This document shows, piece after piece, positions 7,579-15,911 of a stretch of DNA of 64,000 nucleotides. Numbering within the stretch: the stretch's first letter is position 1; the number at the start of each line of letters is the position of its first letter. This stretch comes from Streptomyces griseomycini (lineage in GTDB: Bacteria > Actinomycetota > Actinomycetes > Streptomycetales > Streptomycetaceae): NCBI RefSeq assembly GCF_014203535.1, contig NZ_JACHJI010000002.1, positions 811,042 to 875,041 of the forward strand, given 5' to 3'. Under the pieces are notes generated by a model that was given only the letters and a program-made list of their open reading frames with translations, ran no database searches and was not told where the DNA came from. A program made the position numbers and the translations under genes.

Positions 7579-8306
7579 ACCAGCCCACCATCACCCCCCG
7601 GCGTGCCTGTGCCCGACGGCCCCGCTTGCTGGATCTGTTCTGCTGCGCCGGCGGCGCGGCCATGGGCTATGCCCGCGCCGGTTTCGCCGTGGACGGCTGC
7701 GACATCGCCGACCGACCGAACTACCCCTTCCCCCGCCACCGGGGCGACGCGCTCGCCTACCTCGCCCACCTGATCACCACGGGTGAGATCCGCCGGTACG
7801 CGTTCGTGCACGCCTCCCCGCCGTGCCAGCACGGGTGCGCGCTGACCGTGGGCACGAACGCCTCGCAGGGCTGGGGCCGCGCGCACGTCGACCTCGTGGC
7901 CCCCACCCGTGAGCTGCTGGACGCCACCGGCCTGCCCTACGTCATCGAGCAGCCCAACGGCCGCGCGAAGATCCGCAAAGACCTCACCCTGTGCGGAGAG
8001 ATGTTCGGCCTCGGAGTCATCCGGCACCGCAACTTCGAGGCCGGCGGCTGGACCATTGAGCAGCCCGCCCACAAGCCACACCGGGGCCGCGTGCGCGGCT
8101 ACCGGCACGGCCGCTTCTACGACGGTCCGTACGTGGCCGCCTACGGCAACGGCGGTGGCAAGCCCAGCGTCCCGGAGCTGCAGGCTGCGATGGGCATCGA
8201 CTGGACCGACGTGCGCGAGGAACTGACCGAGGCCATCCCCCCGGCTTACACCGAGTGGATCGGCGCCGCGTTCCTCGCCACGGCCACGCTGGGGGTGGCG
8301 GCATGA
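7575..8306 (+). CDS. Short C5-cytosine methyltransferase-like protein
   Basis: A 243-aa protein. Motif I is LLDLFCCAGGAAMGY (the usual glycine of DLFCGAGG is a cysteine). Motif IV SPPCQ carries the catalytic cysteine C84, and the motif VI position reads VIEQPNG (E125). The protein is shorter than typical Dcm-type enzymes, and little room is left for a target-recognition domain, so it may be a divergent methylase or a non-methylating relative. It overlaps the TGT-like gene upstream and the primase gene downstream by 4 bp each, suggesting a joint role in modifying or replicating element DNA. No cognate restriction enzyme gene is visible. Confidence 0.75.
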   Translation: MNQPTITPRRACARRPRLLDLFCCAGGAAMGYARAGFAVDGCDIADRPNYPFPRHRGDALAYLAHLITTGEIRRYAFVHASPPCQHGCALTVGTNASQGWGRAHVDLVAPTRELLDATGLPYVIEQPNGRAKIRKDLTLCGEMFGLGVIRHRNFEAGGWTIEQPAHKPHRGRVRGYRHGRFYDGPYVAAYGNGGGKPSVPELQAAMGIDWTDVREELTEAIPPAYTEWIGAAFLATATLGVAA

Positions 8307-9145
8307 TCCAGACACCCTCCCCCCAGCACACCGCGCTGAGCCTCGCCGCGTCCGGCGTGCCCGTGCTGCCCCTGCGCCGGGGCAAGGTCCCGTTCGGCAA
8401 CTGCACGACGTGCGCGGACAACGCGTGCGGCGGCCGGCCGAACATGAAGACCCCGGGCCCATGTCGCTGCCCCGGCGTCTGCCACGCCTGGGCCGCCGCC
8501 ACCGCCGACCCGGCCGTCATCGTCTCGCCCGCATGGGCGGCGGCGTGGCGACGGGCGGTGTGCGTCGGCTACCACCCCGGCGGTGCCAGCCTGACCGTGG
8601 TCGACCTGGACGACGCGGACGCCATCGCCTGGGCCTGCACCGCCTTGCCCGCCACGCGAACCGTGCCGACGACGCGCGGTCAGCACTGGATCTACCGGGG
8701 CGCCATGCGCTCCGTGAACGCGGTGCGCCCCGGCGTCGACATCAAGTCGACCATGTCCTACGCCCGCTATCTCGGTCCTGGCACCGGCCACATGGCCGAC
8801 CTACCGGACGCCGTCCGTGCCCTGGCCGTGAAGGAACCCTCCCCGGCCCGGCCAGCGGCCGTCGCCGTTCCCGCGAGGGCCAGAGGCGGAGAGTGCCGGC
8901 ACCGCGCGCCCGCCTACCTGGAGCGCGGCATCGCCATGGCGGAGCAGCGCATCACCGCGGCCCGCAGCGCGGTGCACGCAACCGTGTACCGGACGTTCCT
9001 GGCCGTGCTGTCCACGCACGGCCGGTGCGGGTGCCTCACCGACACCCACGTCGCCCGGTTGTTCACCGCCGCGCAGAGCAAGGGCGAGACGGCCCGTCAC
9101 TGCGCGGACGCGTGGACCAACGCCCGCACCACGTTGGGACTGTGA
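8303..9145 (+). CDS. Bifunctional DNA primase/polymerase (Prim-Pol) domain protein
   Basis: A 280-aa protein with the archaeo-eukaryotic primase-like Prim-Pol domain: an N-terminal ALSLAASGVPVLPLRRGKVP segment, a Cys-rich insert (CTTCADNACGG, CRCPGVCH) typical of actinomycete members, and metal-binding VVDLDD (D101, D103). The C-terminal part is helical. AICEs with this gene belong to the RepPP replication class, in which the excised element replicates before or during transfer. It is the upstream partner of the ATPase at 9148. Confidence 0.85.
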   Translation: MIQTPSPQHTALSLAASGVPVLPLRRGKVPFGNCTTCADNACGGRPNMKTPGPCRCPGVCHAWAAATADPAVIVSPAWAAAWRRAVCVGYHPGGASLTVVDLDDADAIAWACTALPATRTVPTTRGQHWIYRGAMRSVNAVRPGVDIKSTMSYARYLGPGTGHMADLPDAVRALAVKEPSPARPAAVAVPARARGGECRHRAPAYLERGIAMAEQRITAARSAVHATVYRTFLAVLSTHGRCGCLTDTHVARLFTAAQSKGETARHCADAWTNARTTLGL

Positions 9146-9147
9146 CC

Positions 9148-10626
9148 ATGTCCGACGACGAGAAGACCCCTGCCCGCGAGATCATCACCGACTACGCGCA
9201 ATCCCACTTCCGGTACTTCCGCACCGCCGACGGGACCGTGTACGCGCAGCGCAACGGCCACCCCGTGGCCCGCCCGATCCGCTCCCAGGGCACGACCGGA
9301 AGCCACCGGCAGGAACTCATGGTCGGACTGTTCAAGGACGGCATCGGCGTGTTCAACGGCACCGCCATGAAGGAAGCGCTCGACCTGATCGAGGCACTCG
9401 CGCTGACCGAGGACGTGCAGCCCGTGCACATCCGCGTCGCCCCCGGATACGACGGGGCCACATGGTTGGACCTGGGACGGGCCGACGGGCAGTCCGTGCG
9501 CATCCACCCCACCGGCTGGGACATCCGCACCCCGGACCCGCAGGAAGTCTGCTGGCGCCGCACCCAGCTCACGGGGGAGCTGCCCCTGCCGGTCAAGGAC
9601 ACCGACGGCAAGGGCATCGACCTGCTGATGCGGCTGTGCAACTTCGCCACCGCCGAGACCGAGTGCCTGGCCATCGCCTGGCTCATCGGCTGCCTGGGTC
9701 CGGACGTGCCTGTCCCGGCCCCGTTCCTCACCGGCCCGCAGGGCGCGGGCAAGTCCACCGGCGGGCGGATGCTCGTACGGATCATCGAGGGCATGACCGG
9801 CGACCTGCGTCGGGCCCCGAAGGATGAGGAGAACCTGATCACGGCGGTGGCGGCCGGATGGGTCACCGCCCTGGACAACCTCTCCCACATGACCCCGGAG
9901 CTGTCCGACGCGATGTGCTGCATCGTCACCGGCGCCGAGAACGTCAAGCGCGCCCTGTTCACCGACGGCGACGTCTTCCGCGTCGGCTACCGCCGCCCCC
10001 TGCTCCTGACCGGCATCGACGTCGGAGTGATCCGGCCCGACCTCGCCGAACGGCTCCTGCCGCTCCGTCTGGAACGCCCCCGCGTCCGACGCACCGAGGC
10101 GGAACTGTGGACCGACTTCGCCCAGGTGCTGCCCGTCATCCTCGGCTCGCTCCTGGACCTCACCGTGCAGGTGCGCGCCGCGGAGGCGGACATCCCGACC
10201 GACCTGCGCATGGCCGACTTCGCGCACCTGTGCGCGCAGCTCGACGCGGCCACCGGTCTGGGGGCGCTCGCCGCCTACCGGGCCAGCCTGGACGACCTCA
10301 ACGACGACGTCATCGAGGGCGACCTGTTGGCGCAGACGGTGCTCAAGTACGCCGCCGACATCGAGCCAGGGGCGGAGCAGCGGATGACGTCGGCCGAATG
10401 GCTGCACTGCCTCACGGGCCTCTACACGGGCGAGGACTTCCGTCCCCTGCCCAAAGGGTGGCCGACCACCGGCAAGGTGCTCTCGGACCGCCTCAAGCGC
10501 CTTCAGCCCACCCTCGCGGCCCGGGGCGTCCTCATCGACTGGGGGCGCACCAAGACGTCCCGCTATATCGAGATCGCGCGGCCGGCCGCCGCGGCGCCCT
10601 CGCCGGAGCAGGAAGCGGCCTTCTGA
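9148..10626 (+). CDS. Replicative helicase-like ATPase of the AICE
   Basis: A 492-aa protein starting 2 bp after the primase stop. Walker A GPQGAGKST lies at 196-204 (K202) and a Walker B-like TALDNLSH about 45 residues later, as in phage/plasmid primase-associated (D5/SF3-type) helicases. The C-terminal region KVLSDRLKRLQPTLAARGV resembles a winged-helix DNA-binding segment. With the Prim-Pol protein it would open and prime the origin; the iteron array starts 182 bp downstream. Exact helicase family is inferred. Confidence 0.8.
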   Translation: MSDDEKTPAREIITDYAQSHFRYFRTADGTVYAQRNGHPVARPIRSQGTTGSHRQELMVGLFKDGIGVFNGTAMKEALDLIEALALTEDVQPVHIRVAPGYDGATWLDLGRADGQSVRIHPTGWDIRTPDPQEVCWRRTQLTGELPLPVKDTDGKGIDLLMRLCNFATAETECLAIAWLIGCLGPDVPVPAPFLTGPQGAGKSTGGRMLVRIIEGMTGDLRRAPKDEENLITAVAAGWVTALDNLSHMTPELSDAMCCIVTGAENVKRALFTDGDVFRVGYRRPLLLTGIDVGVIRPDLAERLLPLRLERPRVRRTEAELWTDFAQVLPVILGSLLDLTVQVRAAEADIPTDLRMADFAHLCAQLDAATGLGALAAYRASLDDLNDDVIEGDLLAQTVLKYAADIEPGAEQRMTSAEWLHCLTGLYTGEDFRPLPKGWPTTGKVLSDRLKRLQPTLAARGVLIDWGRTKTSRYIEIARPAAAAPSPEQEAAF

Positions 10627-10656
10627 CCGCACGGCACCCCCGACCGCTCGCACAAG

Positions 10657-10690
10657 CAAGAGGAGCACCCGGCCACGCGTGCTCCTCTTG
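10657..10690 (+). terminator. Terminator of the replication genes
   Basis: Perfect 12-bp stem CAAGAGGAGCAC (10657-10668) with GTGCTCCTCTTG (10679-10690), 10-nt loop, 30 bp after the helicase stop. A 24-bp perfect palindrome (10691-10714, CAGGGCGGCGGC and its complement) adjoins it. Confidence 0.75.
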
Positions 10691-10807
10691 CAGGGCGGCG
10701 GCGCCGCCGCCCTGCAAAGGTCGCGCCGCGAAGCGGCTCCTTCTTCACTCTCTGAGCCGCGCACCACAACAGACACCACCCCCTCTTTGTCCGAAGTAGG
10801 GAGACCC

Positions 10808-11016
10808 TGCGTCACCTGCGTCACCCGCACCCCGAAAACGGCCGGTGACCTGCCGGAAGACGGGTGACGCAGACCGCCGATCCCTGCGTCACCCTGCGTC
10901 ACCTGCGTCACCCGATGACGAAGGCCCGCGTCACCGGTGACGCACCCGCACAGTCCTGCGTCACCGCAAAACCGCAGTTCAGAGCGGTGAATGACGCAGA
11001 TGACGCAGGTGACGCA
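10808..11016. repeat. TGCGTCA iteron array, candidate replication origin
   Basis: The heptamer TGCGTCA occurs 11 times in 209 bp. Forward copies begin at 10808, 10817, 10885, 10895, 10904 and 10957; reverse copies (TGACGCA) begin at 10865, 10938, 10992, 11001 and 11010. Within clusters spacing is 9-10 bp, about one helical turn. Forward copies dominate on the left and reverse copies on the right. Iterons between the replication and excision genes suggest an origin, or operators controlling xis/int. The gap 10627-11100 holds no gene. Confidence 0.65.
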
Positions 11017-11100
11017 GAAATCCGCACCTCGGACAGATGCGGGCCACCTCGCCCCCGAGAGTTCGCCCCTCTCCGTCAATCCTGAGAAGGAGTCTTTGCC

Positions 11101-11289
11101 TTGGCTGCTCCCAAGATGCTCAAGCTCCCCGAAGTCCTCGAAGAGATCGGCATGAGCCGCGCCGCCTTCTACCGCATGCGCGCCCGTGGGCAGGCACCGC
11201 GACTCGTGAAGCTGCCCAACGGTCACCTGCGGGTGCGCCGCAACGACCTGGACGACTGGCTCAGCCGTCTGGACTCCCCCGCCTACTGA
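11101..11289 (+). CDS. xis: Excisionase-like small HTH protein
   Basis: A 62-aa protein starting at TTG, supported by AAGGAG 9 bp upstream. It has a MerR/excisionase-type helix-turn-helix (LPEVLEEIGMSRAAFYRMRA) followed by a wing (LPNGHLRVRRNDLDDWLSRL). In AICEs this gene precedes the integrase and helps excision by bending att DNA. The rare TTG start may keep its level low. The integrase follows after 69 bp. Confidence 0.85.
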   Translation: MAAPKMLKLPEVLEEIGMSRAAFYRMRARGQAPRLVKLPNGHLRVRRNDLDDWLSRLDSPAY

Positions 11290-11358
11290 TCGCATCGACT
11301 CACCGACACGAACCAAGGGGCCCGGCGCATGCCGAGCCCCTTTCGCAGGAAGGTCCCG

Positions 11359-12726
11359 ATGGGGAAGACGTACGACGTTCGGATCTGGTCCGTCCGGCAG
11401 CGGAAGGACCGTGGACAGTCCTCCGCGGAATTGCGCTGGAAGACGGGCGACACCCCGCACTCCCAGACGTTCCGCACCAAGACACTGGCGGAGGGCCGGC
11501 GTGCTCAGTTGCTGCGGGCGGCGCACGACGGCGAGCCGTTCGACGAGGCCACCGGGGTGCCGCTCTCCGAGCTGCGGCAGCGCAACGACGTGAGCTGGTA
11601 CCAGCACGCCCGCGAGTACATCGAGATGAAGTGGCAGCACTCCCCCGGCTCGACACGCCGGACGCTCGCGGAAGCGATGGCCACCGTCACGCCCGCTCTC
11701 GTCAAGGACACCAAGGGCATGGCCGACGCCAAGACGGTACGGACCGCCCTCTACAGCTGGGCGTTCAACGTGAGCCGCCGCGACCTGGAACCGCCGGACG
11801 AGGTGGCCACCGTGCTGGCGTGGTTCGAGCGGAAGTCCCTGCCCACGTCCTCGTTGGCCGACCGGATGCGCGTGCGCGCCGCTCTGGACGCCTTGACCAA
11901 GAAACTGGACGGCGCCACGGCGTCCGCGTCGACCATCCGTCGGAAGCGGGCCATCTTCCACAACGCGCTCGGCTACGCCGTCGACGCCGGCCGTCTGACG
12001 GACAACCCCCTGCCGCAGGTTCAGTGGAAGGCTCCGGAGCAGGTGGCCGAGGAACTGGACCCCGCGTCGGTGCCCGACCCCCGGCAGGCGCTCGCGCTGC
12101 TCGATGCCGTGCGGACACAGAGCGCCCGTGGGCGCCGCCTGGTCGCGTTCTTCGGGTGCATGTACTACGCGGCGGCACGGCCGGCGGAAGTCATCGGCCT
12201 GCGCCTGCAAGACTGCGACCTTCCCCGCCGAGGGTGGGGAACTCTGCGGCTCCGGGAGACCCGTCCGCGGTCGGGGTCGGCCTGGACGGACAGCGGCGAA
12301 GCGCACGACCGGCGGGGCCTGAAACACCGGCCCCGGAAAGCGGTCCGTACCGTGCCGATCCCGCCCGACCTCGTGAACCTGCTGCGGTGGCACATCACGG
12401 CGTACGGCGTCGCGCCGGACGGGCGACTGTTCCGCACGCAGCGCGGCGGGCTCATCCAGGACACCGGATACGGCGAGGTATGGGCGGAAGCTCGCGCACG
12501 TGCCCTCACGCCCGCTCAGTGCGCGTCATCGTTGGCCAAGCGGCCATATGATCTACGTCACGCCGCTGTGTCCACGTGGCTCAGTTCCGGCGTGGAGCCG
12601 CAGGAAGTGGCGGCTCGCGCCGGCCACAGCGTGGCCGTGCTGTTCCGGGTGTACGCGAAGTGCCTGGACGGCGGCGCCGCCACGGCGAACGCCCGGATCG
12701 AGCGGGCGCTGAAGAACGGCAGCTAG
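11359..12726 (+). CDS. int: Site-specific tyrosine recombinase (integrase)
   Basis: A 455-aa protein; the ATG at 11359 is preferred over an in-frame ATG at 11329 because AGGAAGG sits just before it. It has an N-terminal arm-binding-like domain, a SAM-like core-binding domain (about 120-215) and a C-terminal catalytic domain with R274 (AARPAEVIGL), YDLRH (R400), GHS (H423) and the nucleophile Y432 (FRVYAK). It faces the 3' end of tRNA-Tyr 164 bp away, the arrangement of SLP1, whose integrase uses tRNA-Tyr as attB. It catalyses integration and, with Xis, excision. Confidence 0.92.
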   Translation: MGKTYDVRIWSVRQRKDRGQSSAELRWKTGDTPHSQTFRTKTLAEGRRAQLLRAAHDGEPFDEATGVPLSELRQRNDVSWYQHAREYIEMKWQHSPGSTRRTLAEAMATVTPALVKDTKGMADAKTVRTALYSWAFNVSRRDLEPPDEVATVLAWFERKSLPTSSLADRMRVRAALDALTKKLDGATASASTIRRKRAIFHNALGYAVDAGRLTDNPLPQVQWKAPEQVAEELDPASVPDPRQALALLDAVRTQSARGRRLVAFFGCMYYAAARPAEVIGLRLQDCDLPRRGWGTLRLRETRPRSGSAWTDSGEAHDRRGLKHRPRKAVRTVPIPPDLVNLLRWHITAYGVAPDGRLFRTQRGGLIQDTGYGEVWAEARARALTPAQCASSLAKRPYDLRHAAVSTWLSSGVEPQEVAARAGHSVAVLFRVYAKCLDGGAATANARIERALKNGS

Positions 12727-12838
12727 GACGGCCGGAAGCTGCCCCACGCCTGCCCCACACGGACTGGTCAGCACCCGAATCAGGGTGAGACACACTGGGA
12801 AAAAGCACCCATAACGATCAGGTCGGGCCCGTCAACGC

Positions 12839-12885
12839 CGAAAGGATCTGCGATCAGCATTGCTGCTGGTCACAGACCCTTTCGG
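12839..12885 (-). terminator. Hairpin downstream of tRNA-Tyr
   Basis: CGAAAGG-N2-CTG (12839-12850) pairs with CAG-N2-CCTTTCG (12873-12884). It lies just beyond the tRNA 3' end on its strand. If the att core lies within the tRNA, this terminator is supplied by the element. Confidence 0.5.
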
Positions 12886-12890
12886 TCTTG

Positions 12891-12972
12891 TGGCGGCGCC
12901 AGGATTCGAACCTGGGAAGGCTGAGCCGGCAGATTTACAGTCTGCTCCCTTTGGCCGCTCGGGCACACCGCC
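12891..12972 (-). tRNA. tRNA-Tyr (GUA), attachment site of the element
   Basis: The minus strand reads as an 82-nt class II tRNA: acceptor GGCGGTG/CGCCGCC, anticodon loop CTGTAAA with GTA, a long variable arm, and T-loop TTCGAAT in a CCAGG/CCTGG stem. CCA is not encoded. Its 3' end faces the integrase, so the 3' half (about 12891-12935) probably contains the att core. I found no second copy of the 3' end at the left of the window, so the other att site lies beyond position 1. Confidence 0.95.
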
Positions 12973-13207
12973 GGGTTTGCTGCCGTCGAACCGCCTTTCG
13001 GCTGTGCTCCCTGGCAACGACGTAAACAATACCCGATGGACAGGGGTGCTTCGCCACCTGATTGATCGCCATCCGGGGGCCGGAGGGTGACTAGGCTTGT
13101 CCGGATGCGGCCCGGGACCGGTTCCGGGCTCGGTGGCCGCCCCACGTACGCCGGTACGCATCCGGTGCGCAGCCCGATACGCACCCTGATACAAGGAGCC
13201 ACAGGAC

Positions 13208-13696
13208 ATGGCCGACTCCAGTTTCGACATCGTCTCGAAGGTCGAGCGGCAGGAGGTCGACAACGCCCTCAACCAGACCGCCAAGGAGATCTCGCAGCGC
13301 TACGACTTCAAGGGCGTGGGCGCCTCGATCTCGTGGTCCGGGGAGAAGATCCTCATGGAGGCGAACTCCGAGGACCGGGTGAAGGCCGTCCTCGACGTCT
13401 TCCAGTCCAAGCTGATCAAGCGCGGTATCTCCCTGAAGGCCCTGGACGCGGGCGAGCCCCAGCTCTCGGGCAAGGAGTACAAGATCTTCGCGTCGATCCA
13501 GGAGGGCATCTCCCAGGAGAACGCGAAGAAGGTGGCGAAGATCATCCGCGATGAGGGCCCGAAGGGCGTGAAGGCCCAGGTGCAGGGCGACGAGCTGCGG
13601 GTCAGCTCCAAGAGCCGTGACGACCTGCAGGCCGTCATCGCCCTGCTGAAGGGCAAGGACTTCGACTTCGCCCTGCAGTTCGTGAACTACCGGTAA
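13208..13696 (+). CDS. yajQ: YajQ-family nucleotide-binding protein
   Basis: A 162-aa protein matching YajQ over its whole length: [19 protein letters not shown] at the start, RYDFKG, a central [20 protein letters not shown] and the conserved end [12 protein letters not shown]. YajQ has two ferredoxin-like domains and in some bacteria binds cyclic di-GMP, acting as an effector; its Streptomyces role is unclear. It is monocistronic, 235 bp from tRNA-Tyr, and followed by a hairpin. Confidence 0.93.
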   Translation: MADSSFDIVSKVERQEVDNALNQTAKEISQRYDFKGVGASISWSGEKILMEANSEDRVKAVLDVFQSKLIKRGISLKALDAGEPQLSGKEYKIFASIQEGISQENAKKVAKIIRDEGPKGVKAQVQGDELRVSSKSRDDLQAVIALLKGKDFDFALQFVNYR

Positions 13697-13744
13697 GGAC
13701 GGCCGGGCCGAGGGCCGGTGGCGTCCGCGCGCCGCACGGGCACG

Positions 13745-13781
13745 GGGAAGGGCGGGCGCCTCCGTGGTGCTCGCCCTTCCC
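13745..13781 (+). terminator. yajQ terminator region
   Basis: GGGAAGGGCG (13745-13754) can pair with CGCCCTTCCC at 13772-13781; a second copy of the right arm at 13791-13800 offers an alternative pairing. Confidence 0.6.
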
Positions 13782-13884
13782 GCTGCCGTTCGCCCTTCCC
13801 GTACCCCCGCCGTTCGTCCCGTCTTGACGCACAGGTCACCTGGTGTACGGACGGCGGTTTCACCGATCAGTAGGGTGCGGCCTC

Positions 13885-15132
13885 ATGACAACGCACTCCG
13901 GTTCCGGACTCCGCCGCACGCTCGGTGTCGGCGACGCCGTGGTCATCGGCCTCGGCTCGATGGTGGGAGCCGGCATCTTCGCCGCGTTGGCGCCCGCCGC
14001 GCGGGCGGCCGGTTCCGGGCTGCTCCTCGGGCTCGCGGTCGCCGCCGTGGTCGCCTACTGCAACGCCACGTCGTCGGCCCGTCTCGCCGCCCTGTACCCG
14101 GCCTCGGGCGGCACCTACGTGTACGGGCGCGAGCGGCTCGGGGAGTTCTGGGGGTACCTCGCGGGCTGGGCGTTCGTGGTCGGCAAGACGGCCTCCTGTG
14201 CGGCGATGGCGCTCACCGTGGGCGCGTACGTCTGGCCGGGGCAGGCGCACGCCGTGGCGGTCGCCGCCGTCGTGGCGCTGACCGCGGTGAACTACGGCGG
14301 TCTGCAGAAGTCCGCGTGGCTGACGCGGGCGATCGTGGCCGTGGTCCTGGCCGTCCTCGCTTCCGTGGTGGTCGTGTCCCTGACGTCCGGGGAGGCCGAT
14401 GCGGGGCGCCTGGGCATCGAGGTCCCGGACGGTGCCGGCGGGGTGCTCCAGGCGGCCGGTCTGCTGTTCTTCGCCTTCGCCGGGTACGCCCGGATCGCCA
14501 CCCTCGGTGAGGAGGTGCGGGATCCGGCCCGCACGATCCCCCGCGCGATCCCGCTGGCCCTGGGCATCGCGCTGGCCGTGTACGCGGCTGTGGCCGTGGC
14601 GGTCCTTTCCGTGCTGGGGGCGAAGGGGCTGGGCGAGGCCACCGCGCCGCTCGCCGACGCGGTGCGGGCCGCCGGGGTTCCCGGACTGGCGCCCGTGGTG
14701 CGGGTGGGTGCGGCGGTGGCCGCGCTGGGTTCGCTGCTCGCCCTGATCCTGGGTGTCTCCCGGACCACGCTGGCCATGGCCCGGGACCGGCATCTTCCGG
14801 GTGGCCTGGCCGCCGTGCATCCGCGGTTCCAGGTGCCGCACCGGGCGGAGCTGGCCGTGGGCGCGGTGGTCGCCGTACTGGCCGCCACGCTGGATGTGCG
14901 GGGCGCGATCGGCTTCTCCTCCTTCGGTGTGCTGACGTATTACGCGGTGGCCAACGCGTCCGCCTGGACGCTCCGTCCGGGGCCGGCGGCGCGGGTGGTA
15001 CCGGCGGTCGGACTCGCCGGGTGCGTGGTGCTGGCGTTCTCGCTGCCGGGGCTTTCGGTGGCGGTCGGCGCGGGCGTGCTGCTGGTGGGTGTGCTGGCCT
15101 ACGGGGTGCGGCGGTCGAGGGCCGCCCGGTAG
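13885..15132 (+). CDS. APC-superfamily amino acid permease
   Basis: A 415-aa integral membrane protein with about 12 hydrophobic segments. The first carries the APC signature VIGLGSMVGAGIFAAL, where backbone groups bind the amino acid. Further family features are YPASGGTYVYGRERLG and FFAFAGYARIATLGEEVRDP. The start at 13885 aligns with family N-termini. It is likely an amino acid/cation symporter or antiporter of unknown substrate. It stands alone, with no operon partner on its strand. Confidence 0.88.
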   Translation: MTTHSGSGLRRTLGVGDAVVIGLGSMVGAGIFAALAPAARAAGSGLLLGLAVAAVVAYCNATSSARLAALYPASGGTYVYGRERLGEFWGYLAGWAFVVGKTASCAAMALTVGAYVWPGQAHAVAVAAVVALTAVNYGGLQKSAWLTRAIVAVVLAVLASVVVVSLTSGEADAGRLGIEVPDGAGGVLQAAGLLFFAFAGYARIATLGEEVRDPARTIPRAIPLALGIALAVYAAVAVAVLSVLGAKGLGEATAPLADAVRAAGVPGLAPVVRVGAAVAALGSLLALILGVSRTTLAMARDRHLPGGLAAVHPRFQVPHRAELAVGAVVAVLAATLDVRGAIGFSSFGVLTYYAVANASAWTLRPGPAARVVPAVGLAGCVVLAFSLPGLSVAVGAGVLLVGVLAYGVRRSRAAR

Positions 15133-15215
15133 CCGTGCCGGGGGGCCGGATGCCCGCGCCGGGGCGGGCGGGGGCGTCGTGGCTCGCCCCGTCCGGCGAC
15201 GCCGGTCCGCGTCGC

Positions 15216-15782
15216 TCAGGACGCCGGTGCCGGCCTCGCGGGTACGCGGACGTCGGTCCACGGGACCAGGACCACGCCCTCGCCCTCCTCCTCGTACCAG
15301 CCCGTGCCCTCGACCCAGGAGCGCAGCCAGTCCGAGAGGCTCGGGGCGTCGACGTACCACGCGAGGGCCGGGTCGCCAGGGTTGGGCTCGAAGAGGACGA
15401 CGGTGGCCTGGGGGGAGCGGCAGTCCACACAGGCGTACATCCCGCAGCCCCAGTGGGATATCGGCAGTACGCCCTCGGGCCACGGCCAGTCGGGGTCCTC
15501 GCGGACGCTCTCGCGGTTGGCGAGGTACTGGACCACGGCGGCGGGTTCGTCGGAGGGCGGGCTGTCCAGGAGGGGCAGCAGACCGTACTCGGGGCCGAAG
15601 CCGCCGTCCGCTATCCGCAGGTAGAGATCGGCGAGCAGGGGCGGCAGCTCAAAACCCAGGGCGGCCTCGGCCCGGGCCAGTGCGGCCGCGTCGATGGGCT
15701 CGGGCAAGGACGGCCGGCCCCACGGGCGGACGGTGCGGGCCTTGGCCGCCACCAGTGTCAGCAACTGCTCGTGCTCGGTCAT
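15216..15782 (-). CDS. SMI1/KNR4 (SUKH) family protein
   Basis: A 188-aa acidic soluble protein. It has the SUKH N-terminal pattern (ALARAEAALGFELPPLLADLY, then RIADGGFGPEYGLLPL) and a C-terminal Trp/Glu-rich part (SDWLRSWVEGTGWYEEEGEG). SUKH proteins are often immunity proteins against polymorphic toxins. No toxin gene is adjacent, so it may be an orphan immunity protein or a housekeeping adaptor. Converges on the permease gene. Confidence 0.8.
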   Translation of the reverse strand: MTEHEQLLTLVAAKARTVRPWGRPSLPEPIDAAALARAEAALGFELPPLLADLYLRIADGGFGPEYGLLPLLDSPPSDEPAAVVQYLANRESVREDPDWPWPEGVLPISHWGCGMYACVDCRSPQATVVLFEPNPGDPALAWYVDAPSLSDWLRSWVEGTGWYEEEGEGVVLVPWTDVRVPARPAPAS

Positions 15783-15822
15783 GCGTTCATCATGCGGGCC
15801 GCCACTGACAGTCGGGCGTGCC

Positions 15823-15868
15823 TGTGGACAACCCCCGGGTTGTGGACAACCCCCGGGTTGTGGACGAC
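15823..15868. repeat. Tandem DnaA boxes
   Basis: An 18-bp unit TGTGGACAACCCCCGGGT occurs at 15823-15840 and 15841-15858, followed by a partial third unit TGTGGACGAC (15859-15868). TGTGGACAA is the complement of TTGTCCACA, the usual Streptomyces DnaA box, so there are two perfect boxes and one near-box, 18 bp apart in one orientation. They lie in the gap between the SUKH and yccF genes, far from any dnaA/dnaN context in this window. Confidence 0.65.
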
Positions 15869-15911
15869 GCGCGGGGCCGTGGCGTGCCCGACGGGTCCGT
15901 CCCGGGTCCTG

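Noticed and set aside
10808..11016. CRISPR array
   Set aside because: The repeated unit is 7-9 bp, occurs in both orientations and has no constant-length spacers; iterons fit better.
9097..12393. A 3.3-kb minus-strand open frame opposite the replication genes and integrase
   Set aside because: It is the low-stop complement of GC-rich codons; its translation has no recognisable domain and runs antisense to five well-supported genes.
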